A DNA stretch of 64,000 nt from Erpobdella octoculata (GCA_963978895.1 OZ022238.1:40257634-40321633), one strand, 5' to 3'. Shown: positions 24,001 to 33,405, counted from the first letter of the stretch. Program-made: numbers and translations. Notes: generated from the sequence alone by a model not told the origin.

Positions 24001-27000
24001 AAGTCAAAAATGTAATGATGAAGCATCAACAAGTTTAGGACTTCCATTAAATTCATATATAAGTTATTGGATGGTCAGCTGGTGTACAGGAATAGAATTG
24101 TCTTTCCAGCTATTCTGCAAGAATCCTTCTTGGCTACCCATTGGTGCTGTTGCTGCAAAACTAGAAATTATGCCTGATGGTTCATTTTTGCCTGTTAATT
24201 TGAAAGACGAACAAAGTGGATATTTGTATTGTTTTCTGCCTGTATTAACAAAAACTCAATTACCAATTCATGTTAACGGCTACTTCAAACTGAACTCAAG
24301 TCGTACTCAGATGTATATGAAAGATTCTCGTGACAAAGAAGATGAAAGAGCAGTTTGGAATGAAGCTCTTTTGCAAGATGCAGTTGCTTTATCTTATTGC
24401 AATCTTCTTAAATGTTTGACTTCATTACAAATACCTGATCTGTACAACATATTTCCATGCTGCTTAGCCTTAGATGAAAGTTTTCTTAATATTTTTGCAG
24501 AATCTGTGTTTTTTAAAATGTTTACTATGGATTTAAGTATTTTCAAGTCACTGACAGATAAAAAATGGTGTAGGTTGATAGACTGCTCAATTATTGGGAT
24601 AGACTTGAAAAGAAAAAGTTTTGCTTCTTCCATTAGATCTCTGCTTATAAATGTTGCTCAAACTCATGGAAAACATTTGGTTGATATTCCAGACGTTGTC
24701 TTGAAATGTATGATGAAATCAAAACAAACAGAGAAACTAAAAACATACATTATTGATGAACAAACATTTTATGAGTCATGGCTTTTAAAAGACTTGAATA
24801 TTTTGTCATTTGAAGAGAGAGAAAATGTTATTGTCCAAACAATATTACAACCAGAGTTGTGTAAATATCTTATTGATAGCCAATGCATTCCAGTAACACC
24901 ATCTGGAACTTCCTTTGAGTTTGTTTCAAATCTCATTGATCCATCATCAATATTAGGACCACTATATGATGAAGAAGATGGTAAGTTTCCTTTTACTTCT
25001 GGAAAAATCAGCAACGCTGATAAAAAACTTTATTTAGAAAAATTGAAAGAACTTGGCATGAGAACTGGTTCTATTCTCAGTGATGAGATTCTGGAAAGAT
25101 GCCGATCCATTGAAAACGAACCATCAAAATTTCCAAAACGTTTGCCAATTTTGTTGAAATTGATTAATTATGAAATTGAAGAAAATAATAACGAGATAAA
25201 TTCTTTCATCAGCAAAATCAAATCAATCAAGATGTTTCCAATACTGAACAAACCAGAAAAATATCCATTTTCATGGAAAGCCTCTTGCAGTTCATTAGTT
25301 TCATGCGACGAAAGTTTTTTAGAAGACAAGAAACTTTTAGCAGGTCCAAGTTGTTCGATTATTGATGAAAGTCGTAGTTTTAATGGAAAGTGGTTTAATT
25401 TGAAAGAATTGCTTGGGTTGACAAATAAACTGCTTCAATTTGATTCATTGATGACAATAATTGAAGAACTTTCAAATCTGTTTGACATACACAATCACCA
25501 TGCATTGAAAGACACATTTTCTGATAAACTAGTTTTGGATATTATGAACAAATTGTATACTGAGTTTGAGTGGTTGATTAAAAGTGAAAGATTGAATGAA
25601 TTTAATATTTCATTACTTTCTAACACAAGGTTTGTTCTAGTAAAAGACAAAAAATTAAGACTTTTCTTACCTGAGCAATGCAGCATGAATATTTCAAGAT
25701 CACTGCTTCCATATTTGTGTGGATTAAATGACACAGCTTTATTATTAGACAAAGAAAATCTGTTAAAATTTGGAATAAAAGAAAATTTTGAATTTAAATG
25801 TTATCATTCAGTTTTGTTGAAACTTAAAGAACAATTTAATAATAAAAAATTAAACACAGTAAATCTCACTCTTTCCTTGAATTTGTTAGAATGTATAAGT
25901 GACTTACTCGCTATTTCTAACGAAGAAAATGAATGTGACTTATTCATGCCAAATGTGAATGAAATTTTATGTTTGTCCTCGCAACTGAAATTTAATAATT
26001 ACAACTGGGCGTCTTTTGAACCTGAGGAATGTTGTCACCCTAAAATCTCATGGAATGTTGCATCTAAAATTGGCGTAAAAACGGTTCAGCATGACATCAT
26101 GAATCAACATAAATTATTTTTTCCTTTTGGCCAAAGAGAAGAACTGGTCAGCAGAATCAAAAGAATACTAACAGGGTATCCATTAAATGAAGACATCTTG
26201 AAAGAAATGCTGCAGAATGCTGATGATGCAGGAGCCACTGAAATTCATTTCATTAATGATACAAGAAAACTTCCAGTTCAAAAAATATTCAGTTGTCAGT
26301 GGAAACCTCTTCAAGGACCTGCACTATCTATTTACAATAATAAATCTTTTACTGTGAAAGATTTAAAAGGAATTCAAAATTTAGGCAAAGGTTCAAAGCA
26401 GGATGACATAACAAAAACTGGTCAGTATGGTGTTGGATTCAACTGCGTCTACCATCTCACAGATGTCCCATCGTTTCTTACGACAGTACAAAATGATCTT
26501 TTTAGCAGCCCAAACAGTAAAATACCTGAAATACATGGAACTGTTTTGGGTATCTTTGATCCAAATTGTCAATTTCTATGTGAAGCCAATTCTGACAATC
26601 CAGGAAGTTTATACAAAGTAGGAATTGTATCTAAGGTGTTTACAGATGTCTACAAAGGTTATTTACAAGACATTCCAGCATATGATGTATCTAAAGAAGG
26701 AACAGTTTTCAGGCTTCCTCTAAGAAATAATGAATCAAAAAAAAAATCAAAACTTGATGGAGGCATAGTTACTTTTGATAAAATTAGAGAAATGCTTTTT
26801 ATTTTCAAAACTGAAATTGCTCAAGATTTATTTTTTCTCAAATCACTTGAATCTCTAACATTTGTTGAAATTAAGGAAAATTATTGTATTGGTACAACTA
26901 ACGTTCACAAAGTTCAACTGATACTTTCTAATGAAGCCAGAAAAGAAAAAAATAAATTTGCTAGATTTGCACAAGCATCATCGGAGATGCTGCAAGAACA

Positions 27001-30000
27001 TTCAATCAAACTTGCTGACCTTGGTTTTGGTGAAGTTGTGTATGAGGTTTCAGTTGATGATGGTTCAGATTCAGAGTTATCTAAGTGGATCATCGTGCAA
27101 AGATTTGGATTTGACAATAAGTCTCAAATGTCACAATCATTATGTAAAAATTATGATGATAGAATGATCGACCTTCAACCTTGTGGAGGAGTTGCAATAC
27201 CTAGGAGTACTTTTGAAAAAGGTGCATCAGTAAATAGAAAAATTTTTAATTTTTTACCTCTGCCTTTAACTACAAATCTTTCATTTCATATTAATGGGCA
27301 TTTTTTTATGAGTTATGAAAGCAGAAGAGACCTATTGCATGAAGAACATAAAACATTCAAATCTGAATGGAATGATGCTGTGATCAGTCAAATTATTGTA
27401 CCTGCCTTCTGTTCTCTACTGTGTTATTTAAAAGAAGAATTAAATAAAGAAAGCTTGAATGAAAATTTCAATGATAAACTTTTGAATTATTACAAAATCT
27501 TTCCTGATCACGAACACTCAATGTCAGAAATAAAACTGCTAGCAAATGAAGTTTATAAATACATATTTGACAAAAAGTTACAACTCTTTCTTCTCTACAA
27601 ACCCAAACAATTTAAAGGTTTTTTAGAATGGACAGATGTGCAAGGCACTGATGGAAATGTAGTTTTTGATGATTTGAATTTAGAGGTTCTTATTAAGGGA
27701 AGTTATAAATATTTAGAAAAAGCTTCAATTATTCGTGATATTTTAATTGAATCAGGAATGAAAATAATAGATTGTCCAATTACAATCTTTAACAAATTTC
27801 ATAAGGCAGGAATTGACTTAGTTAAAAAGATTTCTCCTGAAGATGTTTTGAAACATTTATCAAGTTCATCGACATTTAATAATTTACCAACAGACATCAG
27901 CAACACAATTTTTGAAAGCCATGAAAATCTTATCATTATCTTGGATTACACAAAAGAAAAAATTCAAAAGATGCAAAATATTAGCAAGCTAACCAATCTT
28001 CCATTTATTTTAACATCTGATAATGTTTTGCACAAATTCAAAAATAATTTGAGTTTATTCAAATCGAAACACAAAAATGTTGCTCCACACAAATTGGAAA
28101 AATTTATTCATTCAGATGTTGAAATATATTTTTCAAATTTCAAAGAAAATAACTCTTTTTTGAAAGTCTTAAGTACAAGTGAAGAAATAAAAATGCTACT
28201 CAGTGATTTTAAACCTCTTTTGAATTTCAATAACCACAAATTGTTAAAAATTGAAGATTTTTTTAAATCATTTCAAAGTGAAAAGCTTGGTAGGCTTTGG
28301 ATTGAATCGATGTGGGAATTTTTGCTTGATCTTTTTAAATCTGGTTCATACAAGAAGAAAGGAAAAGAATTTAGTTTGGAATTAATGTTTTTTCAAGATT
28401 TATACATTATACCTGTTACCAGACTTCAGGAAAAATTTTTCTATCCGTTTAGTAAAACATCATGCCTATTACCGACTCATTCTTCAAAATATTTAAATTC
28501 CATATCTAAGATTTTGGCAAAACTTGGTGCACCCTTTTTATACTTGGAAGGCTTACCACAAAGCGTTCAATTAGATAACTTGTTTGTTGATTCAATTTTC
28601 AGCTTTCAAAAAAGCTTAGAAAATGTTTTGGCTGCCCTTGAAAAAGCATTGTTTTATTCAAATTTTCAAATTGTGCTTAATAAATATGAATGTTACACCA
28701 TGCTGAAGTACTTTTCAGACAATGCCACAGCCTTGCAGCCAATTAGAAATGCCAAAACCAGATTAAGAGATTTACCATTTTACACCAACATTAATGACCA
28801 GCAAGTGTCTCTTAATAGCAAATCTGTGTATATTTTTTCCGTTTGTATGCCGAAAATTGATATCGAAAAACTGCAGTGTCAAAATCTTGTTTTTCTGAAA
28901 GAAGAAAATTCTTTGTCAAATTTATTCCAATTTTTAAGCTGTGTAAGTTTGACTGAAGCAAATGCCTACGTGAAATTTATTTTTAAAGAATTTCAATACC
29001 TCGATGAAGATTCACAACTTGAGCATCTTGAATTTCTTAGAAGTCGATGGTCGACTTTTTCAGAAAATGAAAATTTTATTGCAGCTTTGAAAAATTTACA
29101 CTTCATCAGATGTAGCTCTGGAAAACTTAAAAAAGCATCATATTTTTATGATGAACAAAATCTTTTATTCAAACTGATGGAAACTAATTTTCTACCTCCA
29201 CCTTTCAATTCAAGCACGTGGGATACTTTTTTATCTAAGTGTGGATTTATAACAAAACTCACTCAATCAAAATTTATAGAATACGCAGAACAAGTTAGGA
29301 ATCTTCTATCCAGTGACAAAGCGAAAAAAATTTCTTTATTGCTTATTAAAGAATTCAATTTTAATTATGAGTGGAAGAAAGATATATTCTTTTTGAAAAA
29401 CATAAAACCAATTCCTTTTCTTTTGTCCCCAAAATTAGAAGATCATCTTTTATATTTATTTCCCTCATTTAATTCTTCAAAATTTATGGCATTTGAGAAC
29501 TCTGCTTTATTCACAGATAGAAATCTTTGCTGGACTGTGTCGACAATTCTCTCTAAGGAATTTAAAGAAGATCGATATTTGTCACTTATGAATGTAAAAA
29601 TTAACCTTGATTCTAGTCTGGTTTTCCAAAACATGAAATTATTTTGTCCATCACTTAATGATTGCATTCTCAGATCAAATAATAAAAATAAAGAAAAACT
29701 TTTGGAATTTATAAAAGATATTACAGAGAAGCATTTGGATTTTTTGAATAACTGCCACGATAATTCTGCAAATACAGGCTTATCTGATATAGAATGTATA
29801 TACAGTGAAACTTTAGAACAGTTGGTGAAACCCATTCAAATAGTTACTGATGTTACAGAAGATATGCAAATACTGCCTTATCTTGTCAAGCTTCCCAATT
29901 TCTATGGTAAATATGAAAGATTTCTTTTTACATTTGGTGCAACAAAACATTTTTCTCTGAAACAATATGCATGGGCTTTAGAAAAAATAAAAAATAAAAT

Positions 30001-31369
30001 AGGTGACAGTAAAATGAATCCAAATGATTTCAACATTTCTATCAAACTGTTAAAAAATATTCTTAATTTGCTTTCATCTTCGCTGATAGAAAAAAAGATG
30101 GCTGAATTCATGGAATTAAAAAAATTGTATATTCCCTGTAGAGATGGAAAACTTCATCTATCGAATAAAGTTGCTTGTCTGTACAAAATGAGTGATTCAG
30201 TTAAAAGACTGACAAACTTTGATAGACCTCTTCTTGTGTGTGACAATGTGAAAGAACTCATGAAATTGCCTGATCACCTGAGGCCAACGTTACTGTCGGA
30301 GTTAGTTCAAGAACGATTGCTTAAACTTGGGCTACAAATAGGTCTGCCAGATTCTGTCCAAAAATTTGTTAATTTAATTGCTCATGAAAATTTTGTACTA
30401 GCTTTAGAAGGAATTTGGCTGCTCTCACAAGGCCAAAATCTCCCTTGGGACAGAAAAGAATCTAAAATCGAATCTCTCTGCAACAAGTTAAAATGTATCA
30501 CAGTCCTTGGAGTTGAAAGCATTGAGACACACATGATCCAGAATGGTGAGTCTATAGATGGAAGTAACAGTAATGTTAAATTCTATATTGAGGTTGAAAA
30601 CCAGAAAAGAAGTTTTATGAAAATTTATGTTGTTGAAACTTTTACAACAGATTTTGATTTTTACTCTTGTTTATCCGATGAAATAATGAATTATTTTGAA
30701 ATAGGCAATAAAGAGGAACTACTTTTAGGACATTTACTGCAAACTAATTGTAATGACATAAACAAATTTATTGAAAAATTTAAACTTAAAACTATGTCTT
30801 TTTTTGCTCCCGCACTGGGAAATGAAATAAAACTGGAAGATCATTTCAAATTAATCCAAGATGTCTTAGTACTTTATCCTCAACAATTAGTTGCCTGTGA
30901 AGTTACTGATCCTTTAAGAAAAGATGAAAATGATGAAACAAAATATGTACTTGTTGAAGTTCTTCAAAAAATACAAGATTCTTCTCAGTCAAGATTCACA
31001 GCTAAATATGAAGTCAATTTTGGAAATCACACTGATGTTATCGACTCCACAAAATTATATGCCTTCCAATCTGTTGGTTGTGATAAAAGTAATAGTTTTT
31101 GCATGCCTCCCATAATTTTCGATTCAAATACTAACACAGCAAAATCATTATCAGACGCTTTGAACGAAATGAAAACTTATCTTAAAGAGATTTGGATTTT
31201 AGATGAAGATAGAAAAAGAAAGTTTCTCAAGCGAATGTTTCTCCAATATCATCCTGATAAAAATTCAAGCAATGTAAACCTTTTTACTGAACTTTTTAAA
31301 CATCTTCAAATTCTCCTAAAAATGTTGGAAGAAGGTAAAAGTATTGATGATTATGGTTCTGGAAATTAG
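5332..31369 (+). CDS. SACS-like: Sacsin-like protein, gene A (5'-incomplete in window)
   Basis: Sacsin family: giant cytoplasmic co-chaperones with repeated Hsp90-like ATPase modules and a DnaJ domain that can act with Hsp70. Exons seen: 5332-5547, 19520-20911, 20991-31369 (stop TAG). Together they encode about 3,995 residues without frameshift. The end of the first ATPase module is present (from DLPSIYSGNN onwards). A second module has ELIQNADDAHATE (near 23153) and [17 protein letters not shown] (near 23370). A third has EMLQNADDAGATEI (near 26203) and KTGQYGVGFNCVYHLTD (near 26415). A DnaJ-type segment with HPD at 31250-31258 is 37 codons before the stop. No HEPN domain follows. The exons for the start of module 1 (residues ~1-123 in copy B) must lie left of the window. 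The 14-kb intron 5548-19519 is full of transposons. Confidence 0.9.
5548..5934 (+). other. SACS-like: Start of gene A large intron
   Basis: AT-rich intron sequence between the donor GTAATTG and the ATGT repeat block. No exon homologous to the next coding segment is seen until 19520. I see no mobile element in this stretch. Confidence 0.6.
5935..6672. repeat. Long ATGT microsatellite (~670 bp) with GT/GCAT edges
   Basis: GT- and GCAT-rich lead-in (5935-6000), then almost pure ATGT units to 6672. Interruptions occur at 6416-6436 (two ATCTATGA-type variants) and 6641-6660. Every long frame here (Cys-Met-Tyr-Val or His-Thr-Tyr-Ile repeats) is a by-product of the repeat. Confidence 0.97.
7085..7350 (-). 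pseudogene. LINE reverse transcriptase remnant
   Basis: On the minus strand the frame reads ...NIVICKENKKPVEKPLEEW..RFALEQRRMRL, an interrupted codon, then SKPEY. This resembles the RTE/CR1-type stretch 'DIVICSES..QVE..LE.WR.ALE.RGMKVSRSKTEY' just after the catalytic FADD/YADD box. The DD box is lost and the frame is broken, so it is a decayed fragment. Confidence 0.55.
7626..7937 (+). repeat. 5' LTR of G1
   Basis: TG...CA ends. It contains TATTTATTAG and an AATAAAA signal followed by the conserved TCTCCTGATAAAGAAAGCG block. Immediately downstream is TTAGTGACCCTGACG, the leader motif common next to the primer site in Ty3/gypsy elements. Confidence 0.9.
8207..8958 (+). pseudogene. G1 gag remnant
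   Basis: Starts MATASSQPPTIAAVSVKAPP and includes PSNPATWFVIVEAQF, the typical N-terminus of invertebrate Ty3/gypsy Gag ('W..QVEAQF'). The frame breaks after about 60 codons and the rest (HALANLP..., LAPVIASQRALGLDDLGRLA) continues in other frames to 8958. No zinc knuckle survives. Confidence 0.75.
9025..9460 (+). pseudogene. G1 protease region
   Basis: FLIDTGSSISLIPF, a retropepsin active-site loop (Asp-Thr-Gly-Ser), is encoded near 9036-9078. It is followed by FVVADVSKPILGADFLSKF, the flap/ILG region usual before reverse transcriptase. Part of a broken polyprotein. Confidence 0.75.
9560..10200 (+). pseudogene. G1 reverse transcriptase
   Basis: Open from 9606 to 10055: LHLVPKKDG, GDFRQLNAITKKDRYPLPHI, YSKLDIVKAYFHIPM, FGLFEFTRMPFGLCNAPQTF and the catalytic YIDDI box are all present, in order and canonical. 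The frame is lost upstream (9590-9606) and just after 10055, where a stop interrupts the connection domain. The reverse-transcriptase core itself looks undamaged. Confidence 0.88.
10400..11068 (+). pseudogene. G1 RNase H joined to integrase C-terminus
   Basis: HFVTDASNYAVGAAL (before an in-frame stop at about 10494) and FFSKRLSTPQRSYSAFNREP, FTDHKPLVNAF and RQQRHLSYIS are RNase H. The next residues jump to VILNKGDFVFVRIDRVRRPL and a GPY/F-like module (SPYQGAFEVL), then a basic tail. The zinc-binding HHCC motif and the DDE core of integrase, normally about 300 residues, are missing at about 10730-10780. Confidence 0.85.
11208..11515 (+). repeat. 3' LTR of G1
   Basis: Copy of the 5' LTR with several substitutions and small indels (for example CACATCGG/CACACGG and one fewer TTC unit), so the element is not a recent insertion. 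Confidence 0.9.
11516..12190. other. Intron DNA with short internal repeats
   Basis: AT-rich. The phrase 'ACATCC.TACTG.TTAATTATTTTGGA.CTCTGGCGAC' occurs twice (11845-11893 and 11898-11941), a short tandem duplication. A CAAACAAACAAAC run at 12120 resembles the Helitron-like 5' blocks elsewhere. No coding potential seen. Confidence 0.5.
12192..12655 (+). pseudogene. hAT transposase C-terminal fragment
   Basis: The open frame 12192-12611 ends LSGFPNVYSMYIIFACLAAS then NVSAEMALSKLKIIKRDF. This corresponds to the hAT dimerisation region ('FPNVY.LY...LT.PVSSASAERSFSKLKLIK..LR'), with the ERSFSKLK core altered to EMALSKLK. After the stop, DDYLSALTIISLEKDL in the next frame matches the usual continuation. 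The rest of the transposase is missing. Confidence 0.65.
12657..12756. repeat. ATGT microsatellite, left segment of a split array
   Basis: Twenty-five ATGT units ending at ...TGTA directly against a Helitron-like CTAG end. The array resumes in register at 15744, 16114 and 19417. I read these four pieces as one original array interrupted by insertions. Confidence 0.85.
12960..13170 (-). repeat. 18-bp minisatellite inside H1a
   Basis: Tandem units of GTCGCTTTCCCGTTCCCG and a 19-bp variant with CGCG. Arg/Ser-, Pro/Phe- and Gly/Asn-rich reading frames in this area are all by-products of this repeat. Confidence 0.85.
13315..13647 (+). mobile_element. Helitron-like element H1c (plus strand, nested)
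   Basis: Begins with a TATATATATA stretch and GAATGTTTGTG, has a GGGAGCGGGAAAGCGACC body, and ends CTGGGCAACGCCGGGTATC then CCGCTAG followed by a T. It is oriented opposite to the surrounding H1a, creating an inverted pair of 3' ends. The first two bases are not a clean TC. Confidence 0.6.
13648..13736. repeat. AC/ACAT microsatellite
   Basis: Mixed ACAC, ACAT and TATATA units between the two nested Helitron-like copies. Confidence 0.9.
14345..15440. repeat. ~157-bp tandem repeat array in H2a
   Basis: The phrase GAGTAG(C/A)AG(T/C)TA starts at 14399, 14552, 14709, 14866, 15023, 15181 and 15338, giving spacings of 153, 157, 157, 157, 158 and 157. In the right part, units alternate between two subtypes (TTATTTTTGGAGTAGAAAC and TTATTTTTAGAAAAGAAAC), so amplification there went by pairs. 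Confidence 0.9.
15656..15719. repeat. CAGT/GACT microsatellite in H2a
   Basis: About sixteen CAGT units at the same place as the shorter CTGA run of the sister copy (37610-37650). It belongs to the element and varies in length between copies. Confidence 0.9.
15744..15882. repeat. ATGT microsatellite, second segment
   Basis: Pure ATGT units starting with TGTATG right after the H2a 5' terminus, in register with the segment ending at 12756. Confidence 0.9.
15883..16115 (+). mobile_element. 5'-truncated LINE tail (CR1/L2-type)
   Basis: The frame reads GRRGFSTAGPVVWNSLSADL, then RNPALDLGGFRKLLKTELYS and a stop. This is the conserved C-terminus of CR1/L2-like ORF2 ('R.FSVAGPKLWNSLP..IR...S...FK..LKT.LF'). 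A short 3' UTR and an AAT microsatellite tail (16101-16115) follow, typical of this LINE class. It lies inside the ATGT array, so its target duplication cannot be told apart from the repeat. Confidence 0.8.
16114..16161. repeat. ATGT microsatellite, third segment
   Basis: Twelve ATGT units between the LINE tail and the 5' LTR of the young Ty3/gypsy element. Confidence 0.9.
16162..16359 (+). repeat. 5' LTR of G2
   Basis: Starts TGTTGTG and ends CAACACAAAA; the exact right end could be 16356 (CACA) or 16359. Contains TATATTAAAC and AGTTCAGTGA stretches that could serve as core promoter. Confidence 0.9.
16506..19208 (+). CDS. G2 Gag-protease-integrase fusion lacking RT and RNase H
   Basis: 900 codons without a stop. 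The order is Gag (1-~195, DIYAEQLEYHCIANNI); two zinc knuckles (~203-240, second one CHMCHKKGHIAKVC); retropepsin with DSGSS (~291) and LGYDWF; then the pre-RT segment RWSTPVVPIIKS (~465) joins directly to TDVHFLDDLPSPP, normally found after RNase H. Integrase follows: HHCC (HIAHPG ... CETCQKH), D in HIDFAGP, D in SDNGPQ, E in NGQAERT. D2 and E are separated by 32 residues, where 35 is the usual spacing: NEFCKRN appears to lack three residues. MTATNNLQ (codon 4) is an alternative start. The rest is the basic tail common in this group. It probably needs an intact relative in trans. Confidence 0.9.
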   Translation: MIKMTATNNLQPFDVSNPTNWDIYAEQLEYHCIANNIVDEQRKRAVLLAAMGTATFKIVKSLVSPEPLTSKTFEELVQMLRQHFVPQTSVIFKRHLFQRRVQQKDESVTSYLTELKRLSEDCEFGTTLNERLRDQLVSGLTIEGIQRQLLSETTLTFDETVKKALAGEAATAQVRELQTQFSAPPTTYKVHHQKETTVQKGSSCIGCGGSHKREQCKFKNAECHMCHKKGHIAKVCRSKPDNSVKFSKKKSVATHQLDSHSEFSIHDLNRPKQQKLKVIVHLDGQPCTMEIDSGSSYSVISHQTFKQLWKNSAPLIRKVTNLPLTDFQARVIPLKGYCDVDVIYKQRRAKLQLIVTKEHCASLLGYDWFPSLGFEISGINQLQETSISQLIDEFSDVFSETLGTYRGPPVSLPVDPNTTPFRSKARNVPLAIRTKKEDEIDRLTKEGVWEPINNPRWSTPVVPIIKSTDVHFLDDLPSPPLIASEVAQLTRRDPELSRVFTWVERGWPQKPEAQFHPYSVKQHELSIHKHCLLWGSRVVIPAKGRKRVLDELHIAHPGIVRMKSLARSYVWWPGIDKDIESFVSTCETCQKHQHAPPHAPTHPWEIPRRPWSRIHIDFAGPFQGQNFLIIVDAYSKWIDVAHMKTTTAESTLTVLRRVFATHGLPDSIVSDNGPQFTSNEFCKRNLIQSILVSPYHAASNGQAERTVQTTKNSLKKIITGNWHHRLSVFLLNSHITPSTATGSSPAELLMSRRLRTCLDHLHPDHCRDKQLQQDKQMAEIITNKVRQFQPNNPVFIRSYGPRSEWIPATIEEPTGPVSYSAKTPDGKQMKRHVDLIRKRTVQHQDNSSDVQPEVALPKEPDDIPAAAVADVPHEANLPKEPDVQPRRIIKPPSYLKDYVH
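19219..19416 (+). repeat. 3' LTR of G2
   Basis: Identical to the 5' LTR base by base as far as I can read, indicating recent insertion. Confidence 0.92.
19417..19470. repeat. ATGT microsatellite, right end of split array
   Basis: ATGT units with two ATTT variants, running into GCTCAAAGTTAACATAT. Gene B carries the same layout in its paralogous intron: a short imperfect ATGT tract at 52321-52350 followed by GGCTCAAAGCTTAACATAT. Confidence 0.9.
19520..20911 (+). CDS. SACS-like: Gene A exon: between ATPase modules 1 and 2
   Basis: 464 codons from acceptor TTTCAAACAG to donor A|GTAAAACATA. It opens GYFNGTMFRFPLR, the conserved 'GTLFRFPLR' strand of sacsin modules. It includes MFCFLPLPIEEKSPTGFNFH and GSFAVDQNRRHIKW, conserved family blocks after the ATPase fold. 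The apparent reading upstream of 19520 is intron. Exon 52420-53808 of gene B is the counterpart. Confidence 0.9.
20912..20990 (+). other. SACS-like: 79-bp intron of gene A
   Basis: Donor GTAAAACATAC, acceptor TTTTCATTTTAG. The frame is kept across it (Gln, Lys, Cys). Gene B has an intron of the same length and phase at 53809-53887 with near-identical sequence. The ATG at 20969 inside it opens a long frame but is not the translation start. Confidence 0.85.
20991..31369 (+). CDS. SACS-like: Gene A last exon: modules 2 and 3 plus DnaJ
   Basis: About 10.4 kb and 3,458 codons with no interruption, matching the sacsin habit of coding most of the protein in one giant exon. The second and third Hsp90-like ATPase modules keep the Asn of the N-box (LIQNADDAHATE, MLQNADDAGATE) and glycine loops (GKFGLGF, GQYGVGF). 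The terminal FLKRMFLQYHPDKN is a DnaJ helix II/HPD/helix III segment. Translation ends about 37 residues after HPD. Composition is AT-rich and rich in Lys, Asn, Phe and Leu. Confidence 0.93.
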
Positions 31370-31640
31370 GTCGAGGTTTTAAGTTTAGAAAACTCAATTA
31401 ATCTCGGTAAATATGGCTAACAAAACGGTAGCAAATATAATTAAACGTATTTTAATAAAAGGCAGGAAAAATATTTTTGGGCAAAAAGTAACTGTGCTAT
31501 ATCAACGTCAGAATGAAAAGAATTGGTAGAATTGTATAAAAGAAAAAGCTTTTAAGAAATACAATGGCCTATTTTGAAAATTTATTGTTTTAAATTTTTT
31601 TTTAATAAACTTCAATAATCTGTTCCATTAATTCATCAAG
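31370..31640 (+). other. SACS-like: Gene A 3' UTR with polyadenylation signal
   Basis: AT-rich, non-coding. A canonical AATAAA lies at 31604-31609, about 235 bases after the stop codon. Cleavage is expected near 31620-31640. No HEPN-coding sequence is seen in this stretch. Confidence 0.65.
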
Positions 31641-32650
31641 GTTTTATCAATTTATACCAGTGCTTTCCATATTTTTTCCACCCACCGAGAGCCAAATCTT
31701 ATTTTCTTAGTACCGGGGCTGGCTCACTGATCTCTATATATAACTGCATTGCTCTGAGCCTATTAATGCATTAAATTAAGGTGCGTACACACTGACCAGT
31801 TTTTTCAACCAGCTCCTGTTCGCCAGAGCTGGTGCATAGATTATGATAATTGATTTTGGTGCCAGAGACCATGCCACACTTTGCCTTGTCGGTTGTTTTG
31901 GTAAACAACTAAGTTAAGCTAGGCCCGGTTAGGTAGTCGCACCCAAGAAACTCGCTCCAGATGGCCGACTAGCAAGTTGTGCGCAGCAAAATCGCAAACT
32001 CGAAAAATTCCGTCTATCTTGTAATTTTTTTTACATCAAAAGACTTGTAAAAAGTAATATAACAATGTGTTGTGTATATAACTCGTTTAAATAGACTTTC
32101 AAGGAAAATGAACCGTCAAATAGTCTGATCAAATCAAGCAGGGATGTCATTTCAGCGAAATCTTAGGGGGGGGGGGGGGCAAAAAGTTTATAAAACCCAC
32201 AGCTTCCAAAATGTTATCTTCCTAATGCTTTACTTTTCTTCTACAAATAGCGGATAACCGTGGAAGGGGCTAGTTGTAGATACTTTTCAAAAAAGTTTGC
32301 AAAACTTCGTACACTTTTTCTCCAAAAACTGGGACTGGAGAAAAAAGTAAGTTGTAGCCGGTTGTGGATTCATGGAATGGCCTACGTCGTGTGCCTCCGT
32401 TCCGCCCTCTCAAAAAACTTTTTGTATCAATTTATCACTGTTTTTCAAGCTGTCAGATACATATTTTTAATATGTGTCTAAACAAAATGGCTTAGTACAC
32501 AGTTACAAGGCAGTGCCATTGATATCAGTACAGCCTACAAAAACATTGTCTTGATTCAGAGAGTACTGAAAAAAGTCAGGAAATAAATTTTACACTGTTC
32601 ATGAATGAATGCATTTCAACGACTTAGACCCTAAAAGCTCTATAGGAGGC
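31641..32650. other. Intergenic DNA, unclassified
   Basis: No credible coding region. A GC-richer segment 31780-31930 contains GTGCGTACACACTGACCAG, CAGCTCCTG ... CAGAGCTGG inverted halves and could be a transposon end. A 14-base G-run at 32166-32179 adjoins an AT-rich tract. I could not place these in a family. Confidence 0.4.
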
Positions 32651-32663
32651 GGTCTATAAATAA

Positions 32664-32830
32664 ATAACTCCGCCTCGCTAATTGTGAGCCAGTCCCAAGC
32701 CTGGATAAAGGAGGAGGGACAGTTAAAAAGATCAAACTTTCATCCACGACAGGAAGTACTTATGTGCTTCCTACTCAGCCAATTTAGTCTTAAAACACTT
32801 GGTGTAAAGGACTATAAACTATCATAAAAA
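32664..32830 (+). mobile_element. SINE-like retroposon S1, copy 3
   Basis: Plus orientation: ACTCCGCCTCGCTAATTGTG, AGCCAGTCCCAAGCCTGG, AAGGAGGAGGG, then the conserved CACGACAGGAAGTACTT and CTTGGTGTAAAGGACTAT, with a short A-tail. Flanked by a perfect 13-bp duplication GGTCTATAAATAA (32651-32663 and 32831-32843). All three copies begin at the same place, so this is a discrete unit of about 165 bp plus tail. Confidence 0.75.
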
Positions 32831-33324
32831 GGTCTATAAATAATCACATTGATAGATTGGCTGAAGAAGAAATTTTGAAGGCACAAGACAACATCGATGT
32901 CTTTTACGTCGACACCTTTAACACCTCATATCAATTTTTTTACACAATTTTACTTAACTTGACTTCTCTGTCTGTCGATCTGTAGTCAACATTTGCAATC
33001 GATTTTAAGCTAACTTCCCGATGAACTAGAGACTTTAAAAGGGTCTGCAAGTTTTTGTGACTCAATGACCTGTACCTGAAGCGTGATTGTTTCAGATGCA
33101 ATTTGATTCTATGGGAAACGCGAACGCGGCCCACCATGGAATCGCTTGTTTGCTGGTTCGCTAGGCTGTTCTGGAGTCTATTCGCTTCAAATTCTTTTTC
33201 TTTTTCTAATTGTCTCCCAAAATTCTCCAACTTGGTTTGATTTCTCAAACCTTTTCCATCGGCTCTTTGTCCATGGAATTCAAAGATGAAACGGTCTTCT
33301 TCTAAAACCTTCCTCTATTGAACA

Positions 33325-33405
33325 GTGTGAAGATGTGAAAATTTCATTACAATCAGATGAATGGTGTAGCAATGCATAAATGACACACACACACAGAGAC
33401 ATTCT

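Noticed and set aside
32940..33248. 102-codon minus-strand frame (RLQNSLANQQTSDSMVG...)
   Set aside because: No family recognised, no splice or start support, located among transposon fragments; left unannotated as a gene.
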